From Paenibacillus sp. KS-LC4 (lineage in GTDB: Bacteria; Bacillota; Bacilli; Paenibacillales; Paenibacillaceae), in NCBI RefSeq assembly GCF_036894955.1, contig NZ_CP145905.1:689501-753500 (forward strand): a stretch of 64,000 bases of DNA. The letters are read 5' to 3'. Numbering within the stretch: position 1 is the stretch's first letter; each line of letters opens with the position of its first letter. The notes beneath the pieces were generated by a model. That model ran no database searches and was not told the DNA's origin. It saw only the letters and a program-made list of their open reading frames with translations. Of the stretch, positions 36,326 to 44,930 are shown piece after piece. A program made the translations under genes and the position numbers.

Positions 36326-36745
36326 ATGGAGCTCCAAATTATCAATGAATTGAATTCAGCCGATAAGAAAGCTGTGCTAGATAAGCTAATTTCCTTTAAT
36401 AGGAAGCACTTTCCGAAAGAATTAAGCGAAAGATACCAAGAGATTAATTTGATTTTAAAGAAGGATGATGGTGTCGTATATGGCGGGCTTCTAGGCGAGG
36501 TGTGCTGGAACTGGCTGGAGGTACACATTTTGTATGTAGATGAGGAGCTGCGCAAGCTCGGATATGGGTCGAAGCTTCTGGAAGAAGCGGAAAGACTCGC
36601 CAAAGAGAGTAAATGCGATTTCATTAAGCTGGATACGTTAAGCTTCCAAGCGTTGGATTTTTATAAGAAGCATGGCTATGAGGTGTATGGAATGATAGAC
36701 AACGCCGGGGGCCATCAGCATTATTATTTGAAAAAGGATCTTTAG
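36326..36745 (+). CDS. GNAT-family N-acetyltransferase
   Basis: This 139-residue acetyltransferase has motif A (VHILYVDEELRKLGYGSKLLEEAE), whose pattern R-x-x-G-x-G-S/K binds acetyl-CoA. The closing DFYKKHGYEVYG is typical of the family. The substrate is unknown. The start follows GAGGGGGAG. The ANT(6)-like gene begins 28 bases downstream, so the two may be co-transcribed. Confidence 0.88.
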   Translation: MELQIINELNSADKKAVLDKLISFNRKHFPKELSERYQEINLILKKDDGVVYGGLLGEVCWNWLEVHILYVDEELRKLGYGSKLLEEAERLAKESKCDFIKLDTLSFQALDFYKKHGYEVYGMIDNAGGHQHYYLKKDL

Positions 36746-36773
36746 GCGTCCACAAGCGAAGGGGGGAGTGATA

Positions 36774-37631
36774 ATGGTGGATTTATACAAAAACCTGGAG
36801 CAGCGAATCGTTAGCTGGGCTGGTGGGAACGAAGACATACAAGCGATGTATCTCATGGGATCGCGGGCAAGAGCGGATAAACCATTTGATGAATTTTCCG
36901 ATTTGGATATCGTCATTTATTCGACCAATCCGGACTATTATTTTGAAACTAATGATTGGCTGCTGAACATCGGGGAAGTTTGGACGAGCTTCATGTACCG
37001 AACGGCAGGAGGAGATCCTGAGAAATTAGTACTTTTTGACGAGGGGTTGCAGGTGGATTTCTTGTTTTGTCCTAATGCTGAGCTAGAGCGCTTGGCGGCT
37101 GGCAGGCAAGTGCCGCAAGGCTTTAAGCGCGGGGTGAAGCTGCTGCTGGACAAGACGGGCAAAGGGGAAAAATTGCTTCCAAAAACAGCTGTCCCTGACC
37201 TGCCGCCACCGATTACAGAAGCGGCCTTCCAGCAGGTCGTTAACCAATATGGGTTTGCCTGCTTGTATGTGGCGAAGCAGATTTTGCGCGGAGAATTATG
37301 GGTCGCTGGCGAAAGGGATCATGCTTGCAAGCAACTGCTGCTGCAAATGCTGGAGTGGCATGCCAAGGCGATTCATGGCCCCAATTATGACACCTGGCAT
37401 GCGGGCAAGTTTATTGCAGAATGGGCAGATGCTGCGGTTATAGCGGACTTAAAGCAAGCGTTCGGAGGCTTTGATCAGCTTGCTAGCTGGAAAGCCTTGA
37501 ACGTTTCCTTTGAATTATTCAGCCGTCTGTCCTTGGAGACAGCGCAGGTTCATCATTATGATTACCCGCATAGCTTGTATGGCAATATTAAAGCTTGGCT
37601 GCAAGCGAGACAACTGGTGAAAAACAAGTAG
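36774..37631 (+). CDS. ANT(6)/AadK-like aminoglycoside 6-adenylyltransferase
   Basis: At 285 residues it matches the length of chromosomal AadK of B. subtilis (284). The nucleotidyltransferase core is intact: MGSRARADKPFDEFSDLDI gives the GS...D-x-D triad that binds Mg-ATP. EGLQVDFLF supplies the third carboxylate and LLDKTGK the downstream family motif. AadK-type enzymes adenylate streptomycin at position 6. Whether this one confers resistance cannot be told from sequence. ATG 36774 is preferred over GTG 36768, which overlaps the GGGGGAG ribosome site. Confidence 0.88.
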   Translation: MVDLYKNLEQRIVSWAGGNEDIQAMYLMGSRARADKPFDEFSDLDIVIYSTNPDYYFETNDWLLNIGEVWTSFMYRTAGGDPEKLVLFDEGLQVDFLFCPNAELERLAAGRQVPQGFKRGVKLLLDKTGKGEKLLPKTAVPDLPPPITEAAFQQVVNQYGFACLYVAKQILRGELWVAGERDHACKQLLLQMLEWHAKAIHGPNYDTWHAGKFIAEWADAAVIADLKQAFGGFDQLASWKALNVSFELFSRLSLETAQVHHYDYPHSLYGNIKAWLQARQLVKNK

Positions 37632-37701
37632 TCTTAACGTTTTACTGCAACACGCTAGGTGAATATTGATGATATACAAATAATAAATAGGGTGAATTAT
37701 A

Positions 37702-38493
37702 ATGACTTCTGCAATAGCTTCAATGAAAAATAAAATTGCCATCGTGACAGGCGCAAGCCGCTCCACGGGCATTGGAACAGCGATCTGCCGCGCGCTTGCG
37801 GGCAGTGGAATAGATATCTTTTTTACCCATTGGCAGGCGTTTGATGAGTTGGAGGGTAACGGTCTGGATCAGGGTTGGCCGGAGCAATTGCAAGTTGAAT
37901 TGGAACGTTTAGGTGTAAGGGCAAGCCATATGGAGGCTGATTTTTCCAATCCAGATATGCCCTCTCTCATTATGAATGAGGTAGAGCGGACGCTGGGAAA
38001 TCCCTCGATATTAATTAATAATGCGGCTTATTGTGCGCCGACTAATTTTCGGACGCTGGATCTGTCACTGCTTGAGCAGCATTATGTGGTGAACAACCGT
38101 ACAACGATGCTGCTTAGTACCGAGTTCGCAAAGCGTTTCGAGCAAAACCAACCAGCAGGAACGAACGGAAGAATCATATTTATGGTGTCTAAAGGGCCGG
38201 ATGCGGACAATCTCGCCTATACGGCTACGAAAGGCGCTTTAATCGCTCTCATCGAGCCGCTTGCAGTAGGGCTTGCTCCCTTGCAAATAACGGTCAATGG
38301 CTTCGATCCGGGGCCGACTGATTCGGGCTGGATGGATGATGAGATGAAAGCCGGCTTCCTGCCGCTGTTCCCAATGGGAAGAATTGGCCTGCCGGAGGAT
38401 GCGGCGAAGACGATCCGTTTTCTAGCCAGCGACGACGCACAGTGGATTACGGGGCAGGTCATTAGATCCGAAGGTGGATTTTTAGGTAAGTAA
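37702..38493 (+). CDS. Short-chain dehydrogenase/reductase
   Basis: This 263-residue SDR has the cofactor motif TGASRSTGIG, INNAAY in place of the usual NNAG, and the C-terminal GQVIRSEGGF typical of 3-oxoacyl-ACP-reductase-like enzymes. The catalytic region is MVSKGPDADNLAYTATKGAL, which keeps Ser, Tyr and Lys but with a shortened Ser-Tyr spacing. The substrate is unknown. The ATG has GGTG upstream. It is a single gene followed by a weak hairpin near 38577-38608. Confidence 0.88.
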   Translation: MTSAIASMKNKIAIVTGASRSTGIGTAICRALAGSGIDIFFTHWQAFDELEGNGLDQGWPEQLQVELERLGVRASHMEADFSNPDMPSLIMNEVERTLGNPSILINNAAYCAPTNFRTLDLSLLEQHYVVNNRTTMLLSTEFAKRFEQNQPAGTNGRIIFMVSKGPDADNLAYTATKGALIALIEPLAVGLAPLQITVNGFDPGPTDSGWMDDEMKAGFLPLFPMGRIGLPEDAAKTIRFLASDDAQWITGQVIRSEGGFLGK

Positions 38494-39139
38494 AGCATGT
38501 AGAGGAGCAATCCTATGAACATCTATTATTCTCAGCTTGGAAGAAGGATGAACCCTTCGGAGTATTACAGGATTGGAAGCGGCTGCTATAATGCGGCCGC
38601 TTTTATTTTTTAGGCATATGCCACAATAATTAGACGATGGATAGTGCTGGGAAGGACGGCATATGGCGTTAATGTGTATTCCCGGCCGCGTGAAGGACAA
38701 ACGTTTGGAGGAGCTTGCGCTGTCGGCTGTTGGCGTGTGGAGCGCTGTGCTGAGAGTGTGCAGCTTGGCATAGCCGCTCTTTTTTTGGCGGACTGAGCTT
38801 CCGCTAATCGGACTTTTGACGCGATTTCAGGCAAGAAGCGGACAGGGGAGCGGTTATTGCCCTCCTTATCGTGTCAACATGGCTTTTGGCAGCGCATTAG
38901 CTGCTCCTGAGTCCGCCAATTCTGTCATCACCTGCGATTTTGTGGTAATAGCGTCCGCTGTGTCCGCCAGGTCCGCTGTGTCCACAGGTCTAACATCGTC
39001 ATATTACCTCTCATGGAAAAGCGCAGCAAGCAGCCATTTAATCGAAAAATGGACAATATGTCCAATGGACTTTTGTGATTATGTAACACTCTGTCTAATG
39101 TAATTCAAACTGAGTGTTATATAATATTACACAAGGATA
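38494..39139. other. Long intergenic region with repeated GTCCGC/GCGGAC words
   Basis: No convincing gene is seen. A hairpin AAGCGGC...GCCGCTT near 38577-38608 may end the SDR transcript. Between about 38787 and 39070 the words GCGGAC and GTCCGC recur, including a direct repeat of TCCGCTGTGTCC at about 38950-38982. A TATAAT lies at 39120-39125, with an inverted pair TAACACTC/GAGTGTTA just upstream, a possible regulator site for the following operon. A 95-codon frame at 38816 is low-complexity and is not taken as a gene. Confidence 0.5.
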
Positions 39140-39241
39140 GTGCTGCTTGAGCTTGAATGGCGCACGGTCAAGGACAATATTGAGCCGTTAATGGAAATAA
39201 TGAAGCATAAAAAGTCTGAATATTCTGTAATTAAAATGTGA
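39140..39241 (+). CDS. Possible 33-residue small ORF
   Basis: GTG 39140 opens 33 codons that read like protein: LLELEWRTVKDNIEPL, then a basic end with KHKKSEYSVIKM. CAAGGATA lies just before the start, and a TATAAT is only 15 bases upstream, so the 5' leader would be very short. It may be a real small protein, a remnant of a longer gene, or chance. I do not recognise it. Confidence 0.3.
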   Translation: MLLELEWRTVKDNIEPLMEIMKHKKSEYSVIKM

Positions 39242-39345
39242 AAGTCACTTAGGCTCAGTGCATAAATGGCTGTTGCAAGGCATAGACAACATAAACGGCA
39301 GATCGAGCACATAGACGGCAGTCGGCGGAAAGGGTGAAGAAGCTG

Positions 39346-40842
39346 ATGGATAATCACGAAGCAATGGATGAGGATGCCAAGCAAGAAGCCAAGCAGGCAG
39401 CCAAGCAAGAAGCCAAGCAAGAAGCCAGGCAGGAAGCCAAGCAGGCAGCCACGCAGGCAAGCGAGCTTAAGGAAACGCTGCTGGAAAAGGATCGAGCGTA
39501 CCTGTGGCATCATATTACTCCCCATAATGATCATCCGATGATTGTAGTGTCAGGGGAGGGCAGCTGGATCAAGGATGTGGACGGCAATCGCTATTTGGAC
39601 GGCATGTCAGGGTTGTGGTGCGTCAATGTAGGACATGGGCGCAGGGAAATTGCCGAGGCTGCTGCTGCGCAAATGACGACACTTGCTTATTCGCCGCTCA
39701 TTCAATCCCATGCCCCGGGCATTGAGCTGGCGGCAAAGCTGAACGACTGGCTGGAGGGGGAGTACCGCATTTTCTTCTCCAACTCAGGATCTGATGCCAA
39801 TGAGGTTGCGTTCAAAATCGCCCGCCAAGCCTTTCATCAACGTGGAAAGGCGACCAAGCACAAGTTTATTTCGCGCCACCGCGCTTATCACGGCAACTCA
39901 ATGGGGGCGCTAGGCGCAACGGGGCAGGCACAAAGGAAGCTGAAATACGAGCCGCTAGGGGTAGGCTTCTCCCATGTGCCGCCACCTTATTGCTATCGCT
40001 GCCCTTTCGGCCAAACTAGCGGAGCCTGCGAGCTGCAATGCGCCAAAGCCTATGAGGATGCGATCATCTGGGAGGGGCCGGACTCCGTCGCCGGCATTAT
40101 TGTTGAGCCCGTCATTACCGGGGGCGGCATGCTCGTGCCGCCGGACAGCTACCTGCCGAAGCTGCGCGAGATTTGTGATAAGCATGATGTGCTGCTCATC
40201 GTCGATGAGGTCATCTGCGGCTTCGGCCGTTCAGGGCGAAAATTCGGCCATCATCATTTTGGGGTAAGGCCTGATATCGTTACGATGGCGAAGGGGCTGA
40301 CGAGCGCCTACTCCCCATTGTCGGCAACGGCGGTGTCCGCCGAGCTGTATGAAAGCTTCAAGGAAGCCTGGCCGGACAGCCACTTCCGCCATGTAAATAC
40401 GTTTGGCGGCAACCCGGTGTCCTGTGCCATTGCGCTGAAAAATCTGGAGATTATTGAGCGCGAAGGGCTTGTTGAGCGTTCAGCTCTCATTGGCAGGCGC
40501 ATGCGAGGCCGAATGAAGCCGCTGCTGTGGCATCCGAATGTCGGAGAAATTCGGAGCTTCGGCTCCGCCGTAGGCATCGAGCTGGTCGAGGATAAGGAGA
40601 CGAAGACGCCTGCCGCTGCTGCGCTTGTTGCGGGCGTGATTGCGGATTGCAAGGCACGAGGCCTGCTTATTGGCAAAAACGGAGATACCGTCCCGGGCTT
40701 TGCGAATATTTTGACGCTTAGTCCGCCGCTTTCTTCGACGGATGAGGATGTCTCTTTTATTACGGATACGCTGCTGGCCGTTTTCGGAGTCGCAGGCGAT
40801 ACGTCAGAGGAGGGGATGCGGCATGAGGCCGCTTCAGGCTAA
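39346..40842 (+). CDS. Class III aminotransferase (beta-alanine/omega-amino acid:pyruvate type)
   Basis: This fold-type I PLP enzyme of 498 residues has NSGSDANEVAFKIAR for phosphate binding, RHRAYHGNSMGA, IVDEVICGFGRSG with the PLP-ring Asp, and MAKGLTSAY with the Schiff-base Lys. As first gene of a pyrimidine-degradation operon it probably converts beta-alanine to malonate semialdehyde. The N-terminus carries an unusual tandem AKQEAKQ-type stretch of about 28 residues not expected in the family. The start is uncertain: GTG 39334, ATG 39346 (AAAGGG about 11 bases upstream) or ATG 39364. Its 3' end overlaps the next gene by 20 bases. Confidence 0.87.
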   Translation: MDNHEAMDEDAKQEAKQAAKQEAKQEARQEAKQAATQASELKETLLEKDRAYLWHHITPHNDHPMIVVSGEGSWIKDVDGNRYLDGMSGLWCVNVGHGRREIAEAAAAQMTTLAYSPLIQSHAPGIELAAKLNDWLEGEYRIFFSNSGSDANEVAFKIARQAFHQRGKATKHKFISRHRAYHGNSMGALGATGQAQRKLKYEPLGVGFSHVPPPYCYRCPFGQTSGACELQCAKAYEDAIIWEGPDSVAGIIVEPVITGGGMLVPPDSYLPKLREICDKHDVLLIVDEVICGFGRSGRKFGHHHFGVRPDIVTMAKGLTSAYSPLSATAVSAELYESFKEAWPDSHFRHVNTFGGNPVSCAIALKNLEIIEREGLVERSALIGRRMRGRMKPLLWHPNVGEIRSFGSAVGIELVEDKETKTPAAAALVAGVIADCKARGLLIGKNGDTVPGFANILTLSPPLSSTDEDVSFITDTLLAVFGVAGDTSEEGMRHEAASG

Positions 40843-42094
40843 GGACAATAGGCATCATATTCAGGCGGAGCGGCTGCATCAGCGGATTATGGCACTGGCG
40901 GAAATCGGCAAGATCGGCACGACAGGCGTCTGCCGGCTCGCATTATCTCCGGAGGACCGCGCTGGAGTAGAGCTCGTAAAGGGCTGGATGGAGGAGGCGG
41001 GCATGTCGACGCGAATCGATCCTTTTGGCAACCTGATCGGAGTATATAAGGGACGGGATGAGCAGGCGCCCGTACTTATGCTGGGCTCGCATATTGATTC
41101 GCAGCCTTATGGGGGCCGCTTCGACGGAGTTATTGGCGTCCTCGGCGCGATTGAGGCGGTACAGACGATGGCGGAGCGCGGTATTCGCCCAGAGATGAAT
41201 ATAGAGGTCGTCGCCTTTTGCGATGAAGAGGGCTGCCGCTTCAATAAAGGCCTGTTTGGGGCAAGGGGAATGACCGGAAAGCTGGAGGAGGGGGAGCTTG
41301 CGCGAGCCGATAAAAACGGCGTTACCCGCAGGGAAGCACTGCTGCAGTTCGGCTGCGATCCAGCGCAATATGACCGCTATTCCTTTGAAGAGGGAAGAAT
41401 TAGAGCTTTTCTGGAGCTTCATATCGAGCAGGGCCCGGTGCTGGAGATGAAAAAGGAGCCGATCGGCATCGTCAGCGGCATATCCGGCCCCGTCTGGTGG
41501 ACGGTCGAAATGACTGGCTTTGCCGGTCATGCCGGCTCCGTGCCGATGGCGATGCGCCGCGATGCAATGGTCGGCTGCGCCAAGGTGATTGTCGCGCTGG
41601 ATGAGCTGGCGCGGCGCGAGCCGGGTGCGCCGACAGTCGGCACCGTCGGCTCGGTCGCTGTTTTCCCGGATTCCCGCAACATTATACCGGAGCAGGTCAG
41701 CTTTACTGTGGATTTCCGGGACATTGAGCTGGAACGGAGAAACGAGCTGGAGCGGGAGCTGCGAGCGGTAATCGAGCAGGTCAGCCTGGAGCATGGGCTC
41801 GCGTATGCGATACGCGAGGATACAAACAGCGAGCCGAGATATTGCGCGGATTGGCTGAAAACGATTTTGCATCGCGAGGCCGCGGGTATGGGTCTTACGC
41901 CGCCGGAGCTGATGAGCGGGCCGTTTCATGATTCGCTCACGATGTCTTATGTGTGCGATTACAGCATGATTTTTGTCCGCTGCAAGGAAGGGATTAGCCA
42001 TAATCCGCGAGAGTATGCCGCACCGGAGGATATTGTGCTTGGAGCGGAGCTGCTGTACCGCGCAGCTGTTCAGATTGTCGAGGGGAAGGAGTGA
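40823..42094 (+). CDS. N-carbamoyl-beta-alanine/allantoate-type amidohydrolase (M20 family)
   Basis: This 423-residue zinc-dependent hydrolase of the M20/AllC-HyuC class has GSHIDSQPYGGRFDG (metal His and Asp), FCDEEGCRF (Glu pair) and LELHIEQGPVLE (metal His). The dimerisation-domain motif GFAGHAGSVPM is also present. In this operon it fits the third step of uracil degradation, hydrolysis of N-carbamoyl-beta-alanine to beta-alanine, CO2 and ammonia. ATG 40823 is chosen because GAGGAGGGG lies 7 bases upstream, giving a 20-base overlap with the aminotransferase gene and translational coupling. Confidence 0.9.
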   Translation: MRPLQAKDNRHHIQAERLHQRIMALAEIGKIGTTGVCRLALSPEDRAGVELVKGWMEEAGMSTRIDPFGNLIGVYKGRDEQAPVLMLGSHIDSQPYGGRFDGVIGVLGAIEAVQTMAERGIRPEMNIEVVAFCDEEGCRFNKGLFGARGMTGKLEEGELARADKNGVTRREALLQFGCDPAQYDRYSFEEGRIRAFLELHIEQGPVLEMKKEPIGIVSGISGPVWWTVEMTGFAGHAGSVPMAMRRDAMVGCAKVIVALDELARREPGAPTVGTVGSVAVFPDSRNIIPEQVSFTVDFRDIELERRNELERELRAVIEQVSLEHGLAYAIREDTNSEPRYCADWLKTILHREAAGMGLTPPELMSGPFHDSLTMSYVCDYSMIFVRCKEGISHNPREYAAPEDIVLGAELLYRAAVQIVEGKE

Positions 42095-42174
42095 GGCGGG
42101 GTGAGCGGGTAAGGGGGTAAGCGGATCATTTTCATCACAAGCAAGCACTTGAAAAAAAAGGAGGGGAAGCAGCT

Positions 42175-43533
42175 ATGGGCATCGCTTTTATATCGGAGCA
42201 ATCGCTCCGGCGCAATTTTGCCGAGGTGAAGGCAGGCATGAAACGGAAGGAAGCGGTCGACGAATCGAATCGCTGTCTGTATTGCTATGACGCGCCGTGT
42301 ATTACGGCCTGCCCAACCGGTATCAATATCCCTTCTTTTATTAAAAAGATCGCTTCCGGCAATATGAAAGGCTCCGCCAGAGCGATTATGGATGCGAATC
42401 CGGTCGGTGCGACCTGCTCGCGCGTATGTCCAACCGAGGAGCTGTGCGAGGGCGCATGCGTGCTGAATCATTCCTCCACGCCGATTCGGATTGGCGATTT
42501 GCAGCGCTATGCTACGGATTGGGCCATTCACAAGGAGCAGCAGCTGTTCACGGCCGGGAAGAGCAATGGCAAGCGGGTCGCGATTATTGGCGGCGGACCG
42601 GCAGGGCTGTCTGCGGCAAGAGAGCTGGCGCGACTCGGCTTCGCCGTGACTGTGTTTGAGGCGAAGGAGCAGGCGGGCGGTCTGGATACGTACGGCATCG
42701 TTTCCTTCCGGCTGCCGCAGGAAATCTCGCTCTGGGAGGTTGAGCAAGTACGGCAGCTGGGCGTAGACATTCGGACGAATACAAGGGTAGGAGTGGATGT
42801 AAGCATTGAGCAGCTGCGCCGCGAAAATGATGCCATCGTGATGGCGATTGGCATGTCGAAGGTACCGTCGCTCGGCATTGAAGGGGAGACGCTGGACGGC
42901 GTATTTGATGCCATTGATTTTGTGGAGTCGACCAAAACGGCTGTGCGTACTGATATGGCGGGCAAGCGCGTAGCTGTAATCGGCGCGGGCAATACGGCCA
43001 TTGATGCGGCCACCTGCTCGGTGCGTCTGGGCGCGATGAATGTGAAAATCGTCTATCGCCGCAGCGCCGCCGAGATGACGGCTTATGCGTTTGAATATGA
43101 TTTCGCCAAGCAGGATGGCGTCGAATTTCAATGGCTGACGGCGCCAGCTCGCATTATCGGCAATGCCAAGGGGCATGTGACGGGGCTGGAATGCCTCAGG
43201 ATGGAGCTGGAGGAAGCAGAGGAAGGGCGTGCTCGCCCGGTGCCGATTCCCGGCTCAGCGTTCAAGCTGGAGGTGGACGTCGTTATTTTGGCTATTGGAC
43301 AAACGCGTCATCTACCGCTGATAGAGCAGCTTGGCATCGCGCATAAGCGCGGCATTGTGAAGGTGGACGAAAGCAGCTATCGAACGTCCGACCCGCAAAT
43401 TTTTGCCGCCGGGGACGTTATTTTTGGCGAGGGTCAAGGAGAGGCGATGGTCGTCTCGGCCGCCCAGCAGGGCAAGAAGGCAGCTTATGCCATTTACAAA
43501 CAGCTCATTCAGCAGCAAGAGGAGCTGGCATGA
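42175..43533 (+). CDS. preT: Dihydropyrimidine dehydrogenase, PreT-type NAD(P)H subunit
   Basis: This 452-residue flavoprotein resembles the small subunit of glutamate synthase and the N-terminal half of mammalian dihydropyrimidine dehydrogenase. Cysteines of two clusters are visible (CLYCYDAPCITACPTG and CSRVCPTEELCEGAC). An FAD fold follows (GGGPAGLSAAREL), then an NAD(P) fold (GAGNTAIDAATC) and a late FAD motif (FAAGDVIFGEGQGE). With PreA it should reduce uracil and thymine to their dihydro forms. The gene sits between the amidohydrolase and preA with the same orientation. The start has AAGGAGGGG upstream. Confidence 0.9.
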   Translation: MGIAFISEQSLRRNFAEVKAGMKRKEAVDESNRCLYCYDAPCITACPTGINIPSFIKKIASGNMKGSARAIMDANPVGATCSRVCPTEELCEGACVLNHSSTPIRIGDLQRYATDWAIHKEQQLFTAGKSNGKRVAIIGGGPAGLSAARELARLGFAVTVFEAKEQAGGLDTYGIVSFRLPQEISLWEVEQVRQLGVDIRTNTRVGVDVSIEQLRRENDAIVMAIGMSKVPSLGIEGETLDGVFDAIDFVESTKTAVRTDMAGKRVAVIGAGNTAIDAATCSVRLGAMNVKIVYRRSAAEMTAYAFEYDFAKQDGVEFQWLTAPARIIGNAKGHVTGLECLRMELEEAEEGRARPVPIPGSAFKLEVDVVILAIGQTRHLPLIEQLGIAHKRGIVKVDESSYRTSDPQIFAAGDVIFGEGQGEAMVVSAAQQGKKAAYAIYKQLIQQQEELA

Positions 43534-43622
43534 TATGTCTGCTTTTAAATTTAAATTAAAATTACAATCGCGCATTTATACGACTGCGAAACGATACCGA
43601 TTGCTCTAGGAGGGGAACGATA

Positions 43623-44927
43623 ATGGCAGATTTGAGGATCAATCTAGCGGGTATAACATCTCCGAATCCTTTCTGGCTGGCATCTGCGCCGCCTACCAAT
43701 ACGGGCTATCAGGTGCAGCGCGCATTCGAGGCAGGCTGGGGCGGCGCTGTGTGGAAGACGCTGGGCAATCCCATCATCAATACGTCCTCGCGCTTTGCCG
43801 CTGTTCATTTTAACGGGCAGCGGGTTGCGGGCTTCAACAATATTGAGCTCATTACGGATCGTCCGCTGGAGGTCAACCTAAAGGAAATCTATGAGACGAA
43901 AAAAAGATTCCCGAATCATGCAGTCATCGCTTCGCTGATGGTCGAGCCAAGCCGCGAAAAATGGCATGAAATTGTCAAAAAGGTTGAGGCGGTCGGCGTA
44001 GATGGCCTTGAGCTGAACTTCGGCTGTCCGCATGGAATGGCGGAGCGCGGCATGGGTGCGGCCTCCGGGCAGCAGCCGGATTTGGTCGAAGCACAGACGA
44101 TGTGGGCGAAGGAGGCGGCGCAGACGCCGGTTATCGTGAAGCTGACTCCGAACATTACCGATATTACGGCAACGGCAAAGGCGGCGACGCGGGGCGGAGC
44201 GGACGCGATTTCTCTAATTAACACGATTAACTCGCTCGCTGGCGTTGATCTGGATTCTTGGCTCACGATCCCGCATGTGGGCGGCAAAGGTGCGCATGGG
44301 GGTTATTGCGGCCCTGCCGTGAAGCCGATTGCGCTGAATATGGTCGCGGAATGCGCTCGTAATCCGCAGGTAAACATCCCCATTTCGGGAATCGGCGGCA
44401 TTTCCAATTGGCGCGATGCGGTCGAATTTATGCTGATGGGCGCGACGGGGGTTCAAGTGTGCACGGCAGCGATGCATCACGGCTTCAGCATCGTCGAGGA
44501 TATGATTGACGGCTTGAACCATTATCTGGACGACAAGGGACTGTCGTCGGCGATGGAGCTGATCGGCAAATCGGTACCCCGTTATTCGGACTGGGGCGAT
44601 CTCGATTTGAATTACCAAGTCGTTGCTCGCATTCATGAGGAAGAATGTATCGTATGCAACAAATGCCATATCGCCTGCGAGGATACCTCGCATCAATGCA
44701 TTGAGCGGCATACGGACGAGGGCGGGCGCGCCTATTTGAAAGTAAGGGAAGAGGACTGTGTCGGCTGTAATTTGTGCTCCATTGTTTGTCCGGTCGAAGG
44801 TGCAATCTCGATGATAGAGGTGCCGTCTTCCGCAATGCCGATGTCCTGGAACGAGCGTCAGGCAGCGATTGCAGGCTTGGGCGGCGGCGATGGAAATGCC
44901 AAATCAAGCGCGAGAGAGGCGGTGTAG
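43623..44927 (+). CDS. preA: Dihydropyrimidine dehydrogenase, PreA subunit
   Basis: This 434-residue FMN enzyme has a dihydroorotate-dehydrogenase-like barrel (NPFWLASAPPTNTGYQ, then LNFGCPHGM with the active-site Cys region, VKLTPNITDI and GIGGISNWRDA). A C-terminal ferredoxin module has two CxxCxxC motifs (CIVCNKCHIAC and CVGCNLCSIVC). It carries the pyrimidine site and takes electrons from PreT. The start has AGGAGGGG upstream, and the next gene begins 3 bases after its stop. An 89-base spacer after preT encodes a basic 24-codon frame of doubtful meaning. Confidence 0.92.
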   Translation: MADLRINLAGITSPNPFWLASAPPTNTGYQVQRAFEAGWGGAVWKTLGNPIINTSSRFAAVHFNGQRVAGFNNIELITDRPLEVNLKEIYETKKRFPNHAVIASLMVEPSREKWHEIVKKVEAVGVDGLELNFGCPHGMAERGMGAASGQQPDLVEAQTMWAKEAAQTPVIVKLTPNITDITATAKAATRGGADAISLINTINSLAGVDLDSWLTIPHVGGKGAHGGYCGPAVKPIALNMVAECARNPQVNIPISGIGGISNWRDAVEFMLMGATGVQVCTAAMHHGFSIVEDMIDGLNHYLDDKGLSSAMELIGKSVPRYSDWGDLDLNYQVVARIHEEECIVCNKCHIACEDTSHQCIERHTDEGGRAYLKVREEDCVGCNLCSIVCPVEGAISMIEVPSSAMPMSWNERQAAIAGLGGGDGNAKSSAREAV

Positions 44928-44930
44928 CCT

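Noticed and set aside
38816..39103. 95-codon plus-strand frame in the long gap
   Set aside because: Ser/Ala/Val-rich translation of the GTCCGC word cluster, with no ribosome site and no family feature.
40943..42148. 401-codon minus-strand frame opposite the amidohydrolase gene
   Set aside because: It is the antisense of a clear M20-family gene in GC-rich DNA. It has no recognisable motif, and its composition (His, Arg, Leu) is typical of shadow frames.
42070..43176. 368-codon minus-strand frame opposite preT
   Set aside because: Same reason: antisense to a well-supported gene, no ribosome site and no family motif.
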